DNA from: Acidobacteriota bacterium
GTDB lineage: Bacteria; Acidobacteriota; Terriglobia; Terriglobales; Acidobacteriaceae
Direction of reading: 5' to 3'
Length of the DNA stretch: 64,000 bases
Assembly: GCA_013289685.1 (NCBI GenBank)
Contig: JABCZL010000004.1
Coordinates: forward strand, 62,001 to 126,000
The notes under the pieces: generated by a model
The model's database searches: none
What the model saw: only the letters and a program-made list of their open reading frames with translations
What the model was told of the DNA's origin: nothing
Program-made: the position numbers and the translations under genes
In this document: positions 17,710 through 28,055 of the stretch, one piece after another
How the letters are laid out: each line of letters begins with the position of its first letter
Position numbering within the stretch: position 1 is the stretch's first letter

Positions 17710-18528
17710 TTAATCTGCGTCGCCGTGCTGGCGTTCGACTGACCAGACGTTCGCCTGATCTTTCTCGAACGGATAGACGTGCACCATCCAGTTGAAGATC
17801 ACCGGGCGAAATGTTCCGCCCGCCGCGTCGCAGGCTTCCTGCGTGGTGATGGATCCTCGCAACCCAAACTGTGGATGCGGCGCCAGCATTTCTTTCCTCT
17901 GGCCCGCGGGAGGCGCGCAGAAATTCACGTGCTCGTGCCACTGGGCCACGCTGAGCGGGATGCGCTCGTCGAGCTGCTCCTCCGTGAAGCGTTTGGGCGC
18001 GGTGTACATCACGCCGATCAGCTTGTAGTCGTCGCCGTGTTTCTCATAAAGCAGCGAGGTGGGGTGCTCGGGATTGAAATGAAAGAAAGCTTCCCGGGCG
18101 TAGCCGCGATTGGTGAAGTGATACATTTTCTGCGGGATTTCGGGATGGAAGATTTCGTAACCCTCGCTCAGCGCGGTGTGATAGTCGGAATATTTTTCTG
18201 ACGCCTTACGCGCTTCCGCGGTGACTTGCTGGGCGCGTGCCGCGTCGCCCGCCTTGGCCTGGCGCAACGAAGTCATCTTCATGTGCGGGCCCATGTCCAT
18301 GTGCCCTTCCATCGATTTCATGACGTGAGCGCTGGCGTCGCTGTCGGCATCCTTATCTCCGTCCATCGGCATGTCCTTCATCTTCGACATATCATGTCCC
18401 GACATATCCATGCCAGGCATCGACTGTTGGCCGGCCGACGACGTGCCGCTCGACGGAGCGTTCATTGTTTGCCCCCAGGCGATGCTGCACATCAGAACCG
18501 CAACCAAGACCACGATACGATCAAGCAT
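17710..18528 (-). CDS. Secreted protein with Met/His-rich N-terminal metal-binding-like segment
   Basis: A 272-residue exported protein. The ATG at 18528 follows GGGGAGGA at good spacing. After the signal peptide (ending IAWGQ) residues about 30-80 are dense in Met, His and Asp (MPGMDMSGHDMSKMKDM, HMDMGPHMKM), a pattern seen in periplasmic copper-binding proteins. A conserved-looking domain follows with YHTALSEGYEIFHPEIPQ, KMYHFTNR, FHFNPEHPTSLLYEK, VAQWHEHVNFC and IFNWMVHVYPFE. The His clusters suggest metal coordination. I do not recognise a named family. Copper handling is inferred from composition only. It is divergent from the TSUP permease, across a repeat-rich gap. Confidence 0.7.
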   Translation of the reverse strand: MLDRIVVLVAVLMCSIAWGQTMNAPSSGTSSAGQQSMPGMDMSGHDMSKMKDMPMDGDKDADSDASAHVMKSMEGHMDMGPHMKMTSLRQAKAGDAARAQQVTAEARKASEKYSDYHTALSEGYEIFHPEIPQKMYHFTNRGYAREAFFHFNPEHPTSLLYEKHGDDYKLIGVMYTAPKRFTEEQLDERIPLSVAQWHEHVNFCAPPAGQRKEMLAPHPQFGLRGSITTQEACDAAGGTFRPVIFNWMVHVYPFEKDQANVWSVERQHGDAD

Positions 18529-18663
18529 AAAACGTCCTCCCCACAATCTCAGTTGTTATAACCCTGCCGCACTGCGAATGTTTCTGCAAGTGATCGCGGG
18601 TTACCCGCGATGACGGAGGTAATCAGCCGATCTAAATTTGCGCACCAATCGTAGCGCAGGCAT

Positions 18664-18785
18664 CCCTTCGACTTCGCTCAGGGCAGGCTCTGCCGGCTGT
18701 CGCGTGGGCGTCTCGCCCTCGCAGTCGGCGCCACGCCGGGTGCCCCATTTCTCGCGCGTTCTTTGCGCGAGAAGCGGGGATTTTC
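18664..18785. repeat. Composite repeat: core element, GACGCCCACG segment and ATGGGGCACC hairpin
   Basis: Three recognisable pieces are fused. CCCTTCGACTTCGCTCAGGG (18664 on) is the core seen at 27639. GCGTGGGCGTCTCGCC matches, in reverse, the element at 63057-63107. GGGTGCCCCATTTCTCGCGC with its partner TTTGCGCGAGAAGCGGGGA is the right half of the 27639 element, inverted. It forms the 5' leader of the TSUP gene. Confidence 0.75.
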
Positions 18786-18859
18786 GACGGAGCTTGCTGA
18801 AGAGGCGTCTCGGGCTCGCATTTGGCGGCCCGCCCCAGTTTCTGATACAACCTGATTCC

Positions 18860-19624
18860 TTGACCCTCGAATTCGCAATCTTCCTTTTCTTCGCCGGAGC
18901 GCTGGGCGGAGCTCTCAATTCCGTCGCGGGAGGCGGCAGCTTCATCGCGTTTCCTGCGCTGCTGTTCACCGGCGTGCCTCCGATTCCAGCCAATGCCACG
19001 AATACGATCGCGCTCTGGACCGCCGCCGCGGCCAGTGGAGGCGCGTATCGCAAGCGGTTAGATGTCCCACGCCGCGTGATGATCCCGCTACTGGCCGCGA
19101 GTCTGGCCGGCGGCTTGGTGGGTGCGTTCCTGCTCTTGAAGACTCCCGCCCACACCTTCATGCGCGTCCTGCCCTGGCTGACTCTGGGCGCGACGTTGCT
19201 GTTTGCCTTCGGCAAGAAACTGGCCGGCGGGCGCCAGTCGGTGATTGAGCACGAGGCTTCGACTGCGGCTCTCGCCGGGACGACGCTGTTTCAGTTGTGC
19301 GTCGCGGTGTACGGAGGCTACTTCGGTGGTGGAATGGGAATCGTGATGCTCGCCATGCTGGCCGCTCTCGGCATGACCGACATTCATGCCATGAATGCGC
19401 TGAAGAGCGTGCTGGGGTTTGTGATCAACGGCGTCGCGGTGGTCACGTTCGTGGTCGCAGGCGCGGTGTACTGGAAGCACGCGATCGTGATGATCGTCGG
19501 TGGAATTGCCGGCGGATACTTAGGCGCGCACTATGCTCAGAAGATGCCGCAGCCCTGGATCCGTATATTCGTCGTTTTGGTCGGCGCCGGAATGACGATG
19601 TACTTCTTCTGGAAGTCGTACTGA
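18860..19624 (+). CDS. TSUP family (TauE/SafE) sulfite/organosulfur permease
   Basis: A polytopic inner-membrane protein of about 254 residues. The TSUP signature is FAGALGGALNSVAGGGSFIAFPAL near the N-terminus, repeated in weaker form as GGYFGGGMGIVMLAML at mid-protein. Seven to eight hydrophobic helices are visible. Family members export sulfite, sulfoacetate or related anions, or take up thiosulfate; the substrate here is unknown. The frame is open back to 18638, but that part encodes repeat DNA with no membrane character, so I infer a TTG start at 18860. This start is not certain because the Shine-Dalgarno is weak. The gene is convergent with the NTF2-like gene. Confidence 0.8.
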   Translation: MTLEFAIFLFFAGALGGALNSVAGGGSFIAFPALLFTGVPPIPANATNTIALWTAAAASGGAYRKRLDVPRRVMIPLLAASLAGGLVGAFLLLKTPAHTFMRVLPWLTLGATLLFAFGKKLAGGRQSVIEHEASTAALAGTTLFQLCVAVYGGYFGGGMGIVMLAMLAALGMTDIHAMNALKSVLGFVINGVAVVTFVVAGAVYWKHAIVMIVGGIAGGYLGAHYAQKMPQPWIRIFVVLVGAGMTMYFFWKSY

Positions 19625-19634
19625 AAAACAAAAT

Positions 19635-19720
19635 CGGCCACGGATTTCGCGGATCTCACGGATCAATTCAAATCACGGCCTTAGATTTTAATCCGTGAAA
19701 ATCCGTGCAATCCGTGGCCG
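19635..19720. repeat. Inverted pair of CACGGATT-unit arms between convergent genes
   Basis: The left arm at 19635-19663 starts CGGCCACGGATT. The right arm at 19691-19720 ends AATCCGTGGCCG. Each arm is three tandem degenerate CACGGATT units, and the arms are reverse complements with few mismatches. The same unit occurs as a single arm at 54577-54608 and 58377-58410. Confidence 0.8.
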
Positions 19721-19727
19721 AACTTTC

Positions 19728-20204
19728 TTACTGTAGCGGCGCCGAGACGTGTTCGTGCACGATGACCCACTTGCCGTCTTCGTTCTCAAAGATCACCGTC
19801 CAGCGGAAATTGCCCATTTCGACTTTTCCTGCCTTGGTCGTCATCTCCTCTTTTAGAGTCGCAGTGGCCCAGACCAGGTCTCCGTGCGGATGCACCACGG
19901 CATCATCATTCACCGTAAACTTCGCACTCTTGTAACCGGCGAGAACGCCCTTGACGCCCTTCTCGTATTCGTCCCAACTGCCATACTTCAGAGGAGCAAT
20001 ATCAAAATACGTGTGCGGCCCAGTCGCATAATACTGGGCAACGTTGGCGGGGTCGAGGGTCGTCCACCCGTCCCAGATTTTCTGTAGATAAGCTTTGTCG
20101 GGAGCCGGGCCCGCAGCCTTCTTCATGGGAGACTTCTTGGTTTGCGCGAAACTCGACAGGGTCAGAGCGAGCAGACATAGCGATACGGTTAAAAAGCGCT
20201 TCAT
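19728..20204 (-). CDS. Secreted NTF2-like (SnoaL/DUF4440-type) protein
   Basis: A 158-residue protein from the ATG at 20204, preceded by GGAGGAAT. It has a signal peptide (LCLLALTLSSFAQ), a short basic segment, then a cone-shaped NTF2-like domain: AYLQKIWDGWTTLDPANVAQYY, KFTVNDDAVVHPHGDLVWATATL and FRWTVIFENEDGKWVIVHEHVSAPL. The fold is used by ketosteroid isomerase-like enzymes and by binding proteins. The family of secreted copies in Acidobacteriota has no established reaction. A second, more distant member lies at 33344-33823. Confidence 0.8.
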   Translation of the reverse strand: MKRFLTVSLCLLALTLSSFAQTKKSPMKKAAGPAPDKAYLQKIWDGWTTLDPANVAQYYATGPHTYFDIAPLKYGSWDEYEKGVKGVLAGYKSAKFTVNDDAVVHPHGDLVWATATLKEEMTTKAGKVEMGNFRWTVIFENEDGKWVIVHEHVSAPLQ

Positions 20205-20555
20205 GATGGGATTCCTCCGCGGATTCGCCGAAATTCTCGCACAACCGCAGGAAAAACAATAGGCGCTTCCTCCGTGTGACTTCGTATCCTTGGCGGTGAA
20301 GGTCGTAGAGTTGAGGCGCCTGAGCGATTGAGTTTGACCGATTTCCACAGCGCACGTTAGAATGGTTGAGTTTGCCTGTACTGGCCGACCCGTTCTGGGG
20401 ACGCCTGTCTCGGCTGTAGAAGCGCCGCGGCGGAAAACACAGCAAGCACAGGAAAATCAGCAGGCCCCTTGGTTGCGCCCGTGTGCGCCCTGGGGTTTCC
20501 GGTTACGAGTTCCATTTGCGGGCTGATTTCAACGACATTTGACGGAGGCAGACGT

Positions 20556-21032
20556 ATGTACGCGGTCATCCGCGCCGGTGGCAAGCAGTACCGGGTGGCG
20601 CCCGGCGATGTAATTCGAGTGGAAAAAGTGGGCACCGGCACCGACGGACAGGTGGAGTTCCCTGTGCTTGCGGTTTCCGGCGAAGCCGGCCAGATTGAAG
20701 CAGGCCAGCAGTCGGATGCACGCGTAGTTGGCCAAGTCGTCGAAGAAGGCCGTGGCGCGAAGATCCTGGTGTTCCACTACAAGCGCAAGAAGCAGTACAA
20801 GAAACTGCGCGGACACCGGCAGGCTTACACTGCTGTGCGCATTTCTGAGATCGCTTTCGGCGGGCAGAGTTTCAAGGCCCCCGAACTGCCCAAGAAAGAA
20901 GCGAAGCCGAAAAAGGTGAAGGCGATTGAAGCTGAAGAGCCGGCGGCGGAACCGACAGTCGAGAAAGCTTCAGCCAAGAAGAAAGCTGCGCCGAAGAAGG
21001 CGGCAAAGAAGTCGCCAGCGAAGAAGAAATAA
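20556..21032 (+). CDS. rplU: 50S ribosomal protein L21 with lysine/alanine-rich tail
   Basis: L21 binds 23S rRNA in the large subunit. The ATG at 20556 follows GGAGG at 20544. The first about 103 residues are standard L21 (MYAVIRAGGKQYRVAPGD, VVEEGRGAKILVFHYKRKKQYKK, GHRQAYTAVRI). The remaining about 55 residues are a Lys/Ala/Pro/Glu-rich tail (AKPKKVKAIEAEEPAAEP, KKAAPKKAAKKSPAKKK) resembling eukaryotic histone H1 tails and presumably disordered. It is the first gene of the conserved rplU-rpmA-obgE cluster. Confidence 0.97.
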   Translation: MYAVIRAGGKQYRVAPGDVIRVEKVGTGTDGQVEFPVLAVSGEAGQIEAGQQSDARVVGQVVEEGRGAKILVFHYKRKKQYKKLRGHRQAYTAVRISEIAFGGQSFKAPELPKKEAKPKKVKAIEAEEPAAEPTVEKASAKKKAAPKKAAKKSPAKKK

Positions 21033-21041
21033 CCACGTAGG

Positions 21042-21063
21042 GACGGACGCATTCGTCCGTCCA
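21042..21063 (+). repeat. GGACGGAC palindrome after rplU
   Basis: GGACGGACG, loop CATT, CGTCCGTCC: a 9-bp perfect stem. It resembles the arm palindromes of the 51571-51706 element. There is no T-run, so it is more likely an mRNA-processing or stability hairpin than a terminator. It is followed by tandem ACTGAGAACTG units (21068-21104). Confidence 0.6.
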
Positions 21064-21106
21064 GGTTTTAACTGAGAACTGATCACCGAGAACTGAGAAC
21101 AGTCAT

Positions 21107-21370
21107 ATGGCACATAAAAAAGGGCAAGGCACATCACGAAACGGCCGCGACTCAAACGCGCAGCGGCTTGGCTTCAAAGCATTCGGCGGGCAGGTTGTGC
21201 CCGGCGGCACCATCATCGTGCGCCAGCGGGGGACCCGCGTGAAGCCGGGGCTGAACGTCGGCCGCGGCAAGGACGACACGCTATTCGCCAAGATCACGGG
21301 ACGCATCAAGTTCCTGAACAAGGGATCGATGGGCAAGTTCGTGATGGTCGAGCCGATCGAAATCAACTAG
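21107..21370 (+). CDS. rpmA: 50S ribosomal protein L27
   Basis: L27 sits near the peptidyl-transferase centre, with its N-terminus reaching the tRNA CCA ends. The 87-residue product starts directly with [16 protein letters not shown], without the cleavable leader found in Firmicutes, and contains [14 protein letters not shown]. Length and order after rplU are standard. It is followed by a strong terminator, so obgE is probably transcribed partly from its own promoter or by read-through. Confidence 0.98.
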   Translation: MAHKKGQGTSRNGRDSNAQRLGFKAFGGQVVPGGTIIVRQRGTRVKPGLNVGRGKDDTLFAKITGRIKFLNKGSMGKFVMVEPIEIN

Positions 21371-21420
21371 CGTCTCCGCTGTTGGAAGGTTCGCGGCGCG
21401 GGAACGCCCGCGTCACACAA

Positions 21421-21448
21421 GCCTCGCCTTCGGGACGAGGCTTTTTTA
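21421..21448 (+). terminator. Rho-independent terminator after rpmA
   Basis: GCCTCG, loop of nine, CGAGGC, then TTTTTT (with A-T extension). It is classic in form. Confidence 0.9.
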
Positions 21449-21457
21449 ATGCAGTCG

Positions 21458-21578
21458 TTGGTCGCTAGTCGTTGGTCGTTCGCGGTTCGACAAGAACCCT
21501 AAGCGACCGGAGCTGACAAACAAAGGCCGACTTCCACAACCAAAGATCAACGATTAACGACCAACGACTAACGACCAA
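21458..21578. repeat. Inverted pair of GTCGTTGGTC-unit arms between rpmA and obgE
   Basis: The left arm 21458-21480 and right arm 21556-21578 are reverse complements at 22 of 23 positions, with a 75-nt loop. The unit is the same as in the hslV-hslU gap. The right arm ends a few bases before the obgE ATG, where a Shine-Dalgarno would be expected. Confidence 0.85.
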
Positions 21579-21586
21579 GGACCGCC

Positions 21587-22630
21587 ATGTTCATCGATGA
21601 GGCAAAAATTCGGGTCAAGGCCGGCGACGGCGGCAATGGCTGCATGGCCTTTCGGCGGGAGAAGTTTGTTCCGCGCGGCGGACCCTCCGGCGGCGACGGC
21701 GGCAAGGGCGGCGACATCGTCATGGAATCCAGCGAGCGCCACAACACGCTGGTGCATTTCCGTTTCAATCCCGAGCACACCGCCCAGCGCGGACGCCACG
21801 GCGAAGGTTCGAACAAGACTGGACGCGACGGCGACGGCATTGTCCTGAAAGTTCCGGTCGGCACGATTGTGTTCGACGACGAGACCGGCGACAAGCTTTT
21901 CGAGTTTACGCAGCCCGATCAGAGTTTCGTGATCGCCCGCGGCGGGCGCGGTGGACGCGGCAACGCGCGCTTTGCCACATCCGTACATCAAGCCCCGCGC
22001 GAGCATGAAGAGGGGCGACCCGGCGAGGAGCACGTCTACCGGCTCGAACTGAAGCTGCTCGCCGACGTGGGGCTGGTGGGATATCCGAACGTTGGCAAGT
22101 CGACGCTGATCTCGCGCATCTCGGCGGCGCGACCGAAGATTGCGGACTATCCCTTCACCACGCTCGAGCCCAACCTGGGCGTGGTCGCTGTCGGCGACGC
22201 TAAAAGCGAAGTCAGTTTTGTGGTCGCCGACATTCCCGGCCTGATCGAAGGCGCGCACACCGGCGCCGGACTCGGCACGCAGTTCCTGCGCCACATCGAG
22301 CGGACGCGCCTGCTGGTTCACCTGGTCGACGTGTCCGATTCCAGCGGCCGTCCCGACGTGACCAAGGACGTCGAAGTGATTCTCGGCGAACTGGGCAGCT
22401 TCGGCGCTCATCTCGACGAGAAGCCGATGATCATGGCCGCGTCGAAGATCGATGCCGTCAACAAAGACAAACTCGCCGCCCTCAAGCGCTACTGCAAGAA
22501 ACACAAGCTGAAGCTCTACGAGATCTCCGCGGTCACTGGCAAAGGGATCGAGGAACTGAAGTACGCGATGGCCGAGGAAGTGCAGAAGTTCCGGGAGCGG
22601 GAGTTGAGCGAAGCGGTCGAGAAACCGTAG
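21587..22630 (+). CDS. obgE: Obg-family GTPase
   Basis: ObgE/CgtA is an essential GTPase linked to late 50S assembly, (p)ppGpp response and cell-cycle control. The 347 residues contain the glycine-rich Obg fold ([42 protein letters not shown]), then the G domain at about 160-330: P-loop GYPNVGKST, switch [21 protein letters not shown] and a SAVTGKG-type G5 motif. The C-terminal OCT domain of some homologues is absent. It follows rplU-rpmA as in most bacteria. No clear ribosome binding site precedes the ATG because the inverted-repeat arm occupies that place. Confidence 0.96.
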   Translation: MFIDEAKIRVKAGDGGNGCMAFRREKFVPRGGPSGGDGGKGGDIVMESSERHNTLVHFRFNPEHTAQRGRHGEGSNKTGRDGDGIVLKVPVGTIVFDDETGDKLFEFTQPDQSFVIARGGRGGRGNARFATSVHQAPREHEEGRPGEEHVYRLELKLLADVGLVGYPNVGKSTLISRISAARPKIADYPFTTLEPNLGVVAVGDAKSEVSFVVADIPGLIEGAHTGAGLGTQFLRHIERTRLLVHLVDVSDSSGRPDVTKDVEVILGELGSFGAHLDEKPMIMAASKIDAVNKDKLAALKRYCKKHKLKLYEISAVTGKGIEELKYAMAEEVQKFRERELSEAVEKP

Positions 22631-22969
22631 GGGATATCGCTTCACATTTTTTTCTTCCTGGTCTTGTAAAATCCTTCCTTTCTTGACGTTACGGCCGATC
22701 GATATGCGGCATTCCCGGCAAAATCCTGAGGCGGAAGGACTTATTTGTAAAATATTGCGGAATAAGGAGTTATTCACAGATTTCTGGCCGCGCGGCGCTG
22801 CTTCCGATGGGCTCACCGAGTTGAGGGGGTTCTCGCGCACTAGACCATTGTGAGCTTTCTGTATCCTCAGTAAAGGTTGTCCGTCACAAAACCCGTAATT
22901 CTTTCTGTGGAAGGCTGTGGAAAACCCTCATGGCGTCTTAAGAGTCCGTTGATGAACGGTGAATAGAGA
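22631..22969. other. Gene-free stretch with scattered DnaA-box-like 9-mers
   Basis: About 340 bases between the convergent obgE and PIN gene. It holds TTATTCACA (22770-22778) and, on the minus strand, TTTTCCACA (22916-22924), each near the DnaA-box consensus TTATCCACA, plus TGTGGAAGG at 22906. There is no clear terminator and no ORF. The boxes may be chance. Confidence 0.3.
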
Positions 22970-23557
22970 TCAGGTGTTATTTTCTTGCGGTTCTATTCCT
23001 TCCACGAGATCGGCAAACCTTGGTGCTTGGAAGCGCTCACGAAAACGGCGCGTGACAGCTTCTCGCGTTTCGCGTATGGCAACCGCTTGCGCATCCAGCT
23101 TGTCGAGTACAGCTCCTGGGTTCAGGTGGTACTGATGAATTAGGAACTCATCAGGAGACATTCGATCAATCTCATATTGTGCTAAGCATTCGGCTGGAAA
23201 GTCCCTGTCATTTAGTGTCAAAATCGCATCAGCCTTTCCCCTGATGGCGGCAGCTAAGACATGACGGTCTTTGGGATCGGGAATACATGTCAAAGCTTGA
23301 ATGAGGTCATCGGGGATCGGGACGAACGCTTCCGGAAATGTACTCCGCATTGCGTCCAAACGTCGCTTGACCTGTTCGGAGTTGTATTTCATTCGTTCTA
23401 AAGCGGTACCGACCTCTTGGAGAATGGAATCGCTCCAAAGAGGCCGGTATAAAGCAGGTTCCTCAGCTAACCGCAAAAGAGTTTCGCAAAGTGGCATCGG
23501 AACTAACACACAGGCATCAAGCAAAACGGTATATTCATTGTCCGGCGTTAGGATCAT
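22970..23557 (-). CDS. PIN-domain ribonuclease, toxin of a type II toxin-antitoxin pair
   Basis: A 195-residue PIN-fold protein. Acidic metal-binding positions are visible: VLLDACVLVP (first Asp), the KDRHVLAAAI segment with preceding Asp (PDPKDRHV) and TLNDRDFP (third Asp), the pattern typical of VapC-like nucleases that cleave RNA. It is longer than the usual about 135 residues, with a C-terminal extension (RETREAVTRRFRERFQ). Its start overlaps the upstream HTH gene by 23 bases, which implies translational coupling. The probable target is tRNA or rRNA. It sits in the middle of the conserved obgE...nadD block. Confidence 0.85.
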   Translation of the reverse strand: MILTPDNEYTVLLDACVLVPMPLCETLLRLAEEPALYRPLWSDSILQEVGTALERMKYNSEQVKRRLDAMRSTFPEAFVPIPDDLIQALTCIPDPKDRHVLAAAIRGKADAILTLNDRDFPAECLAQYEIDRMSPDEFLIHQYHLNPGAVLDKLDAQAVAIRETREAVTRRFRERFQAPRFADLVEGIEPQENNT

Positions 23558-24020
23558 TCGGCATCATGTCGTAAATCCCTTCGTCATACTCCGCACGTGC
23601 CAGATCGTCTAACACTTTTCGGCGTGCGGCATCTCGCTTGGCTTTGTAGGCCAAAACGTCGCGGGCATAAATCCTGCGATGCGTTCCGACCTTGATGAAT
23701 GGGATCTCGCCTTTCGTTAGCAAGTTCACAAAAAACTGGCGCGACATACCCAGCATTTTGCTCGCTTCCATTGTCGTTAGTAACGCGTTGTTCTGCAAAA
23801 TGGTTACCGATGACCCCGCCGTCAAGTCGGCAAGCAGTTGGCAGAGAAATGAGTAAACGTTATTTGGAAGAACCTGAGTTTTCCCGTCAGGCCCAACCAA
23901 TTTTGCTGACGCCTTTTGCAACCTCCGGTAAATGCCGTCTATATCTTGTTGGTCGCGTTGTGAAATGGGGATGTGTGTCTGTGTTGGCGTAGTTGGACTC
24001 ATCTCCTTGGTCGCGGTCAC
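23535..24020 (-). CDS. Helix-turn-helix (excisionase-type) antitoxin
   Basis: A 161-residue protein. The C-terminal half has an excisionase/MerR-like winged HTH: ALLTTMEASKMLGMSRQFFVNLLTKGEIPFIKVGTHRRIYARDVLAY. The N-terminal part is helical (DIDGIYRRLQKASAKL). The C-terminal acidic tail (EYDEGIYDMMPNDPNAG) is a plausible toxin-neutralising segment. The gene order antitoxin-toxin, the 23-base overlap, and operator-like repeats in the upstream promoter all fit an autorepressing TA module. Confidence 0.85.
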   Translation of the reverse strand: MTATKEMSPTTPTQTHIPISQRDQQDIDGIYRRLQKASAKLVGPDGKTQVLPNNVYSFLCQLLADLTAGSSVTILQNNALLTTMEASKMLGMSRQFFVNLLTKGEIPFIKVGTHRRIYARDVLAYKAKRDAARRKVLDDLARAEYDEGIYDMMPNDPNAGQ

Positions 24021-24091
24021 GGTGCTCCTCCTTTACGGCTGGCGCTTGTTTTCGCTGGTCGCCCCATCTACAGAACCGTTGCACACTGCTT

Positions 24092-24148
24092 AAACACTAC
24101 AAACGCTACATATGACACAAATATACATGCTAAACGCTATAAGTACAA
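24092..24148 (-). promoter_or_regulatory. Promoter and operator repeats of the TA module
   Basis: On the minus strand, TTGTAC (24143-24148), a 17-base spacer and TATATT (24120-24125) form a sigma-70-like promoter. AAACGCTA (plus-strand reading) occurs at 24132-24139 inside the spacer and again at 24101-24108, with AAACACTA at 24092-24099 just downstream of the start point. The site layout suits repression by the HTH antitoxin. The segment is clearly more AT-rich than its surroundings. Confidence 0.55.
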
Positions 24149-24293
24149 CAAGTAAGAATGATGGCCATCCTAAGCTATTGATAATGCAGCCCTCCTCCCC
24201 CGCAAAGGGGGAGGCAAGGCACTACCCTCCCTAGCGCACAAGGCGCGGCTAGGATGGGGCACCATCGTCAGGGGTGATGCAGGCTGCCAAATC

Positions 24294-24324
24294 AAAAAGG
24301 CGGCCCGAGAGGTAGGCCGCCTTT
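24294..24324 (-). terminator. Terminator of the hybrid kinase gene
   Basis: AAAGGCGGCC (24296-24305) pairs with GGCCGCCTTT (24315-24324). On the minus strand the stem is followed by a T-run (plus AAAAA at 24294-24298). The flanking 24149-24293 holds nothing else recognisable. Confidence 0.85.
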
Positions 24325-24363
24325 CTCCGTGTTCAAAACCCCACAAAACCCCAGACTTGCCTC

Positions 24364-26631
<2,268 letters not shown>

Positions 26632-26814
26632 GTAACCCATCCTAGTTCCAAAATAGGAAACAGGGAACATTACAGGAGTTCATTTCGGTTTTGCGAACGG
26701 GGCGGATCGGCATGTCCCATCGCACGGTGATCGGAGGGCCAGGTGGACAATTGGAGGTGATCCCGCTTGCATCTTAGGCCGGGAATCTGGACACTAGGCG
26801 GGGTTCATTCACTC

Positions 26815-27522
26815 ATGAATATCGGACTTTTTGGCGGGACCTTCGATCCGGTGCATCGCGGACATCTGGCGCTGGCGCGGACGGCGCTGGAGCAGTACAA
26901 ATTGCACCGGATTCACTTCGTGGCGGCGAACATTCCTCCGCACAAACAGCGGCAGCCGCTTTCGCCTTTCGTCCACCGATTTGCCATGCTGGCGCTGGCC
27001 ACGGCCGCGGAGAAGGCGTTTGTGCCGTCGTTGCTGGAGGCGCCGGAGGAGGGCGTGACGCCGATTCGGAGAGACCGCCCAGAAAAAGACCGGCCGGAGA
27101 AGCCGAACTTTACGATCGACACGATCCGCCGACTGAAGCAGACGTTCAAAGCCAGTGACCAGCTTTTCTTGCTCATCGGGATGGATGCTTTTGCGGACAT
27201 CGCCAAATGGCACCAGGCCGAGGCGCTGTTCCGCGAGTGTGAATTTGTCGTGGCCAGCCGTCCCGGGTATTCGCTGGCCGATGTGGCGAACGCGCTGCCT
27301 GAGAGTCTGCGTCCGCGGCCGGAGGTGACTCGGCCGTTTCACAAGCAGCCGGCTACCGGTGATCTGGTGCTGAAGGGAGCGACCGTTCACCTAATGGCGG
27401 ATCTGCATCAAGCGGCGTCGGCGACGGCGATTCGGCAGGCTGCGGCCGCGGGCAAACCGCTGGGCCGTTTTGTGGATGCTCCGGTGGCGGACTACATCAA
27501 GAAGATGGGGTTGTACAAATAG
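26815..27522 (+). CDS. nadD: Nicotinate-nucleotide adenylyltransferase
   Basis: NadD converts nicotinate mononucleotide and ATP to deamido-NAD in NAD synthesis. The 235-residue product starts at the ATG at 26815 with the nucleotidyltransferase signature IGLFGGTFDPVHRGHLALA (HxGH). Then come IPPHKQ, a long acidic/basic insertion near residues 70-95 (EAPEEGVTPIRRDRPEKDRP), FTIDTIRRLKQ, LIGMDAFADIAKWH, and SATAIRQAAAAGK at the C-terminus (family: S-T-IR). It leads the set nadD - small ORF - rsfS - methyltransferase - rlmH, matching the usual nadD-rsfS-rlmH linkage. Confidence 0.93.
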   Translation: MNIGLFGGTFDPVHRGHLALARTALEQYKLHRIHFVAANIPPHKQRQPLSPFVHRFAMLALATAAEKAFVPSLLEAPEEGVTPIRRDRPEKDRPEKPNFTIDTIRRLKQTFKASDQLFLLIGMDAFADIAKWHQAEALFRECEFVVASRPGYSLADVANALPESLRPRPEVTRPFHKQPATGDLVLKGATVHLMADLHQAASATAIRQAAAAGKPLGRFVDAPVADYIKKMGLYK

Positions 27523-27597
27523 GGGGACGAGTTTCGCGAAAATCTCAGTGGCCGGATATGATGGAGAGATTCGGTGGTGGATCGACTTCAAGATCTT

Positions 27598-27705
27598 TAA
27601 CCACTAAGGGCACCCTTCGATTGCGCTCTGTAGAGAATCCCCACCCTTCGGCTTCGCTCAGGGCAGGCTTTCTCGCGCAAAGGACGCGCGAGAAATGGGG
27701 CACCC
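27598..27705. repeat. Dispersed palindromic repeat, intergenic reference copy
   Basis: Starts with TTTAACCACTAAGGGCACCC (degenerate CCACNGAG family). Then at 27639-27705 comes CCCCACCCTTCGGCTTCGCT and onwards to GAAATGGGGCACCC, with the internal hairpin TCTCGCGC ... GCGCGAGA. The 27639-27705 part is nearly identical to 48076-48141 inside tilS. Confidence 0.85.
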
Positions 27706-27837
27706 GGATTTTCATCGCCTCCGGGGGGCCAACGGCCCATGCGCACTCAGGGCAGGGCCCGGTGCACGAAGGAAACCAGAGAATTCTTAGAACGAATCAG
27801 GGCAGGCGTCCCGAACCGCCGAGGAAGCAGGAGGCAC

Positions 27838-27969
27838 GTGGCTCAGAATCACTACACTACCAAAACAAAGCGGCGTCAGAAGAGCAAGAAGCGTAAAGAC
27901 TCATCCCAGGCGACGATGGCAAAGCTGCGCGAGCTGGCAGCGGCGGAGGCGAAGCGCGCGGGCAAGTGA
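27838..27969 (+). CDS. 43-residue highly basic small protein
   Basis: A GTG start preceded by AGGAGG at 27830-27835 gives 43 residues beginning MAQNHYTTKTKRRQKSKKRK and ending in an Ala/Lys/Glu helix (MAKLRELAAAEAKRAGK). Basic residues dominate the first half, so RNA or ribosome binding is plausible. It lies in the same orientation between nadD and rsfS. The strong ribosome binding site and codon use support translation. I do not recognise a family. A longer frame from 27739 includes repeat DNA and is not preferred. Confidence 0.55.
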   Translation: MAQNHYTTKTKRRQKSKKRKDSSQATMAKLRELAAAEAKRAGK

Positions 27970-28055
27970 TCATGCGTGCGCGCGGATTTGTGGGGTCAAG
28001 GGTCGGTTACAATTGGGACTCACTTCAAGTTAAAGAGAGAGCATCCGACGACTGA

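Noticed and set aside
18638-18859. N-terminal extension of the TSUP permease
   Set aside because: Encoded by composite repeat DNA; no membrane segment and not part of the family.
21554-22840. 428-codon frame antisense to obgE
   Set aside because: Shadow of the conserved GTPase; no domain resemblance and no ribosome binding site.
22760-22930. Origin of replication from DnaA-box-like 9-mers
   Set aside because: Only two or three imperfect boxes, no dnaA/dnaN nearby, no AT-rich unwinding element; left as a note only.
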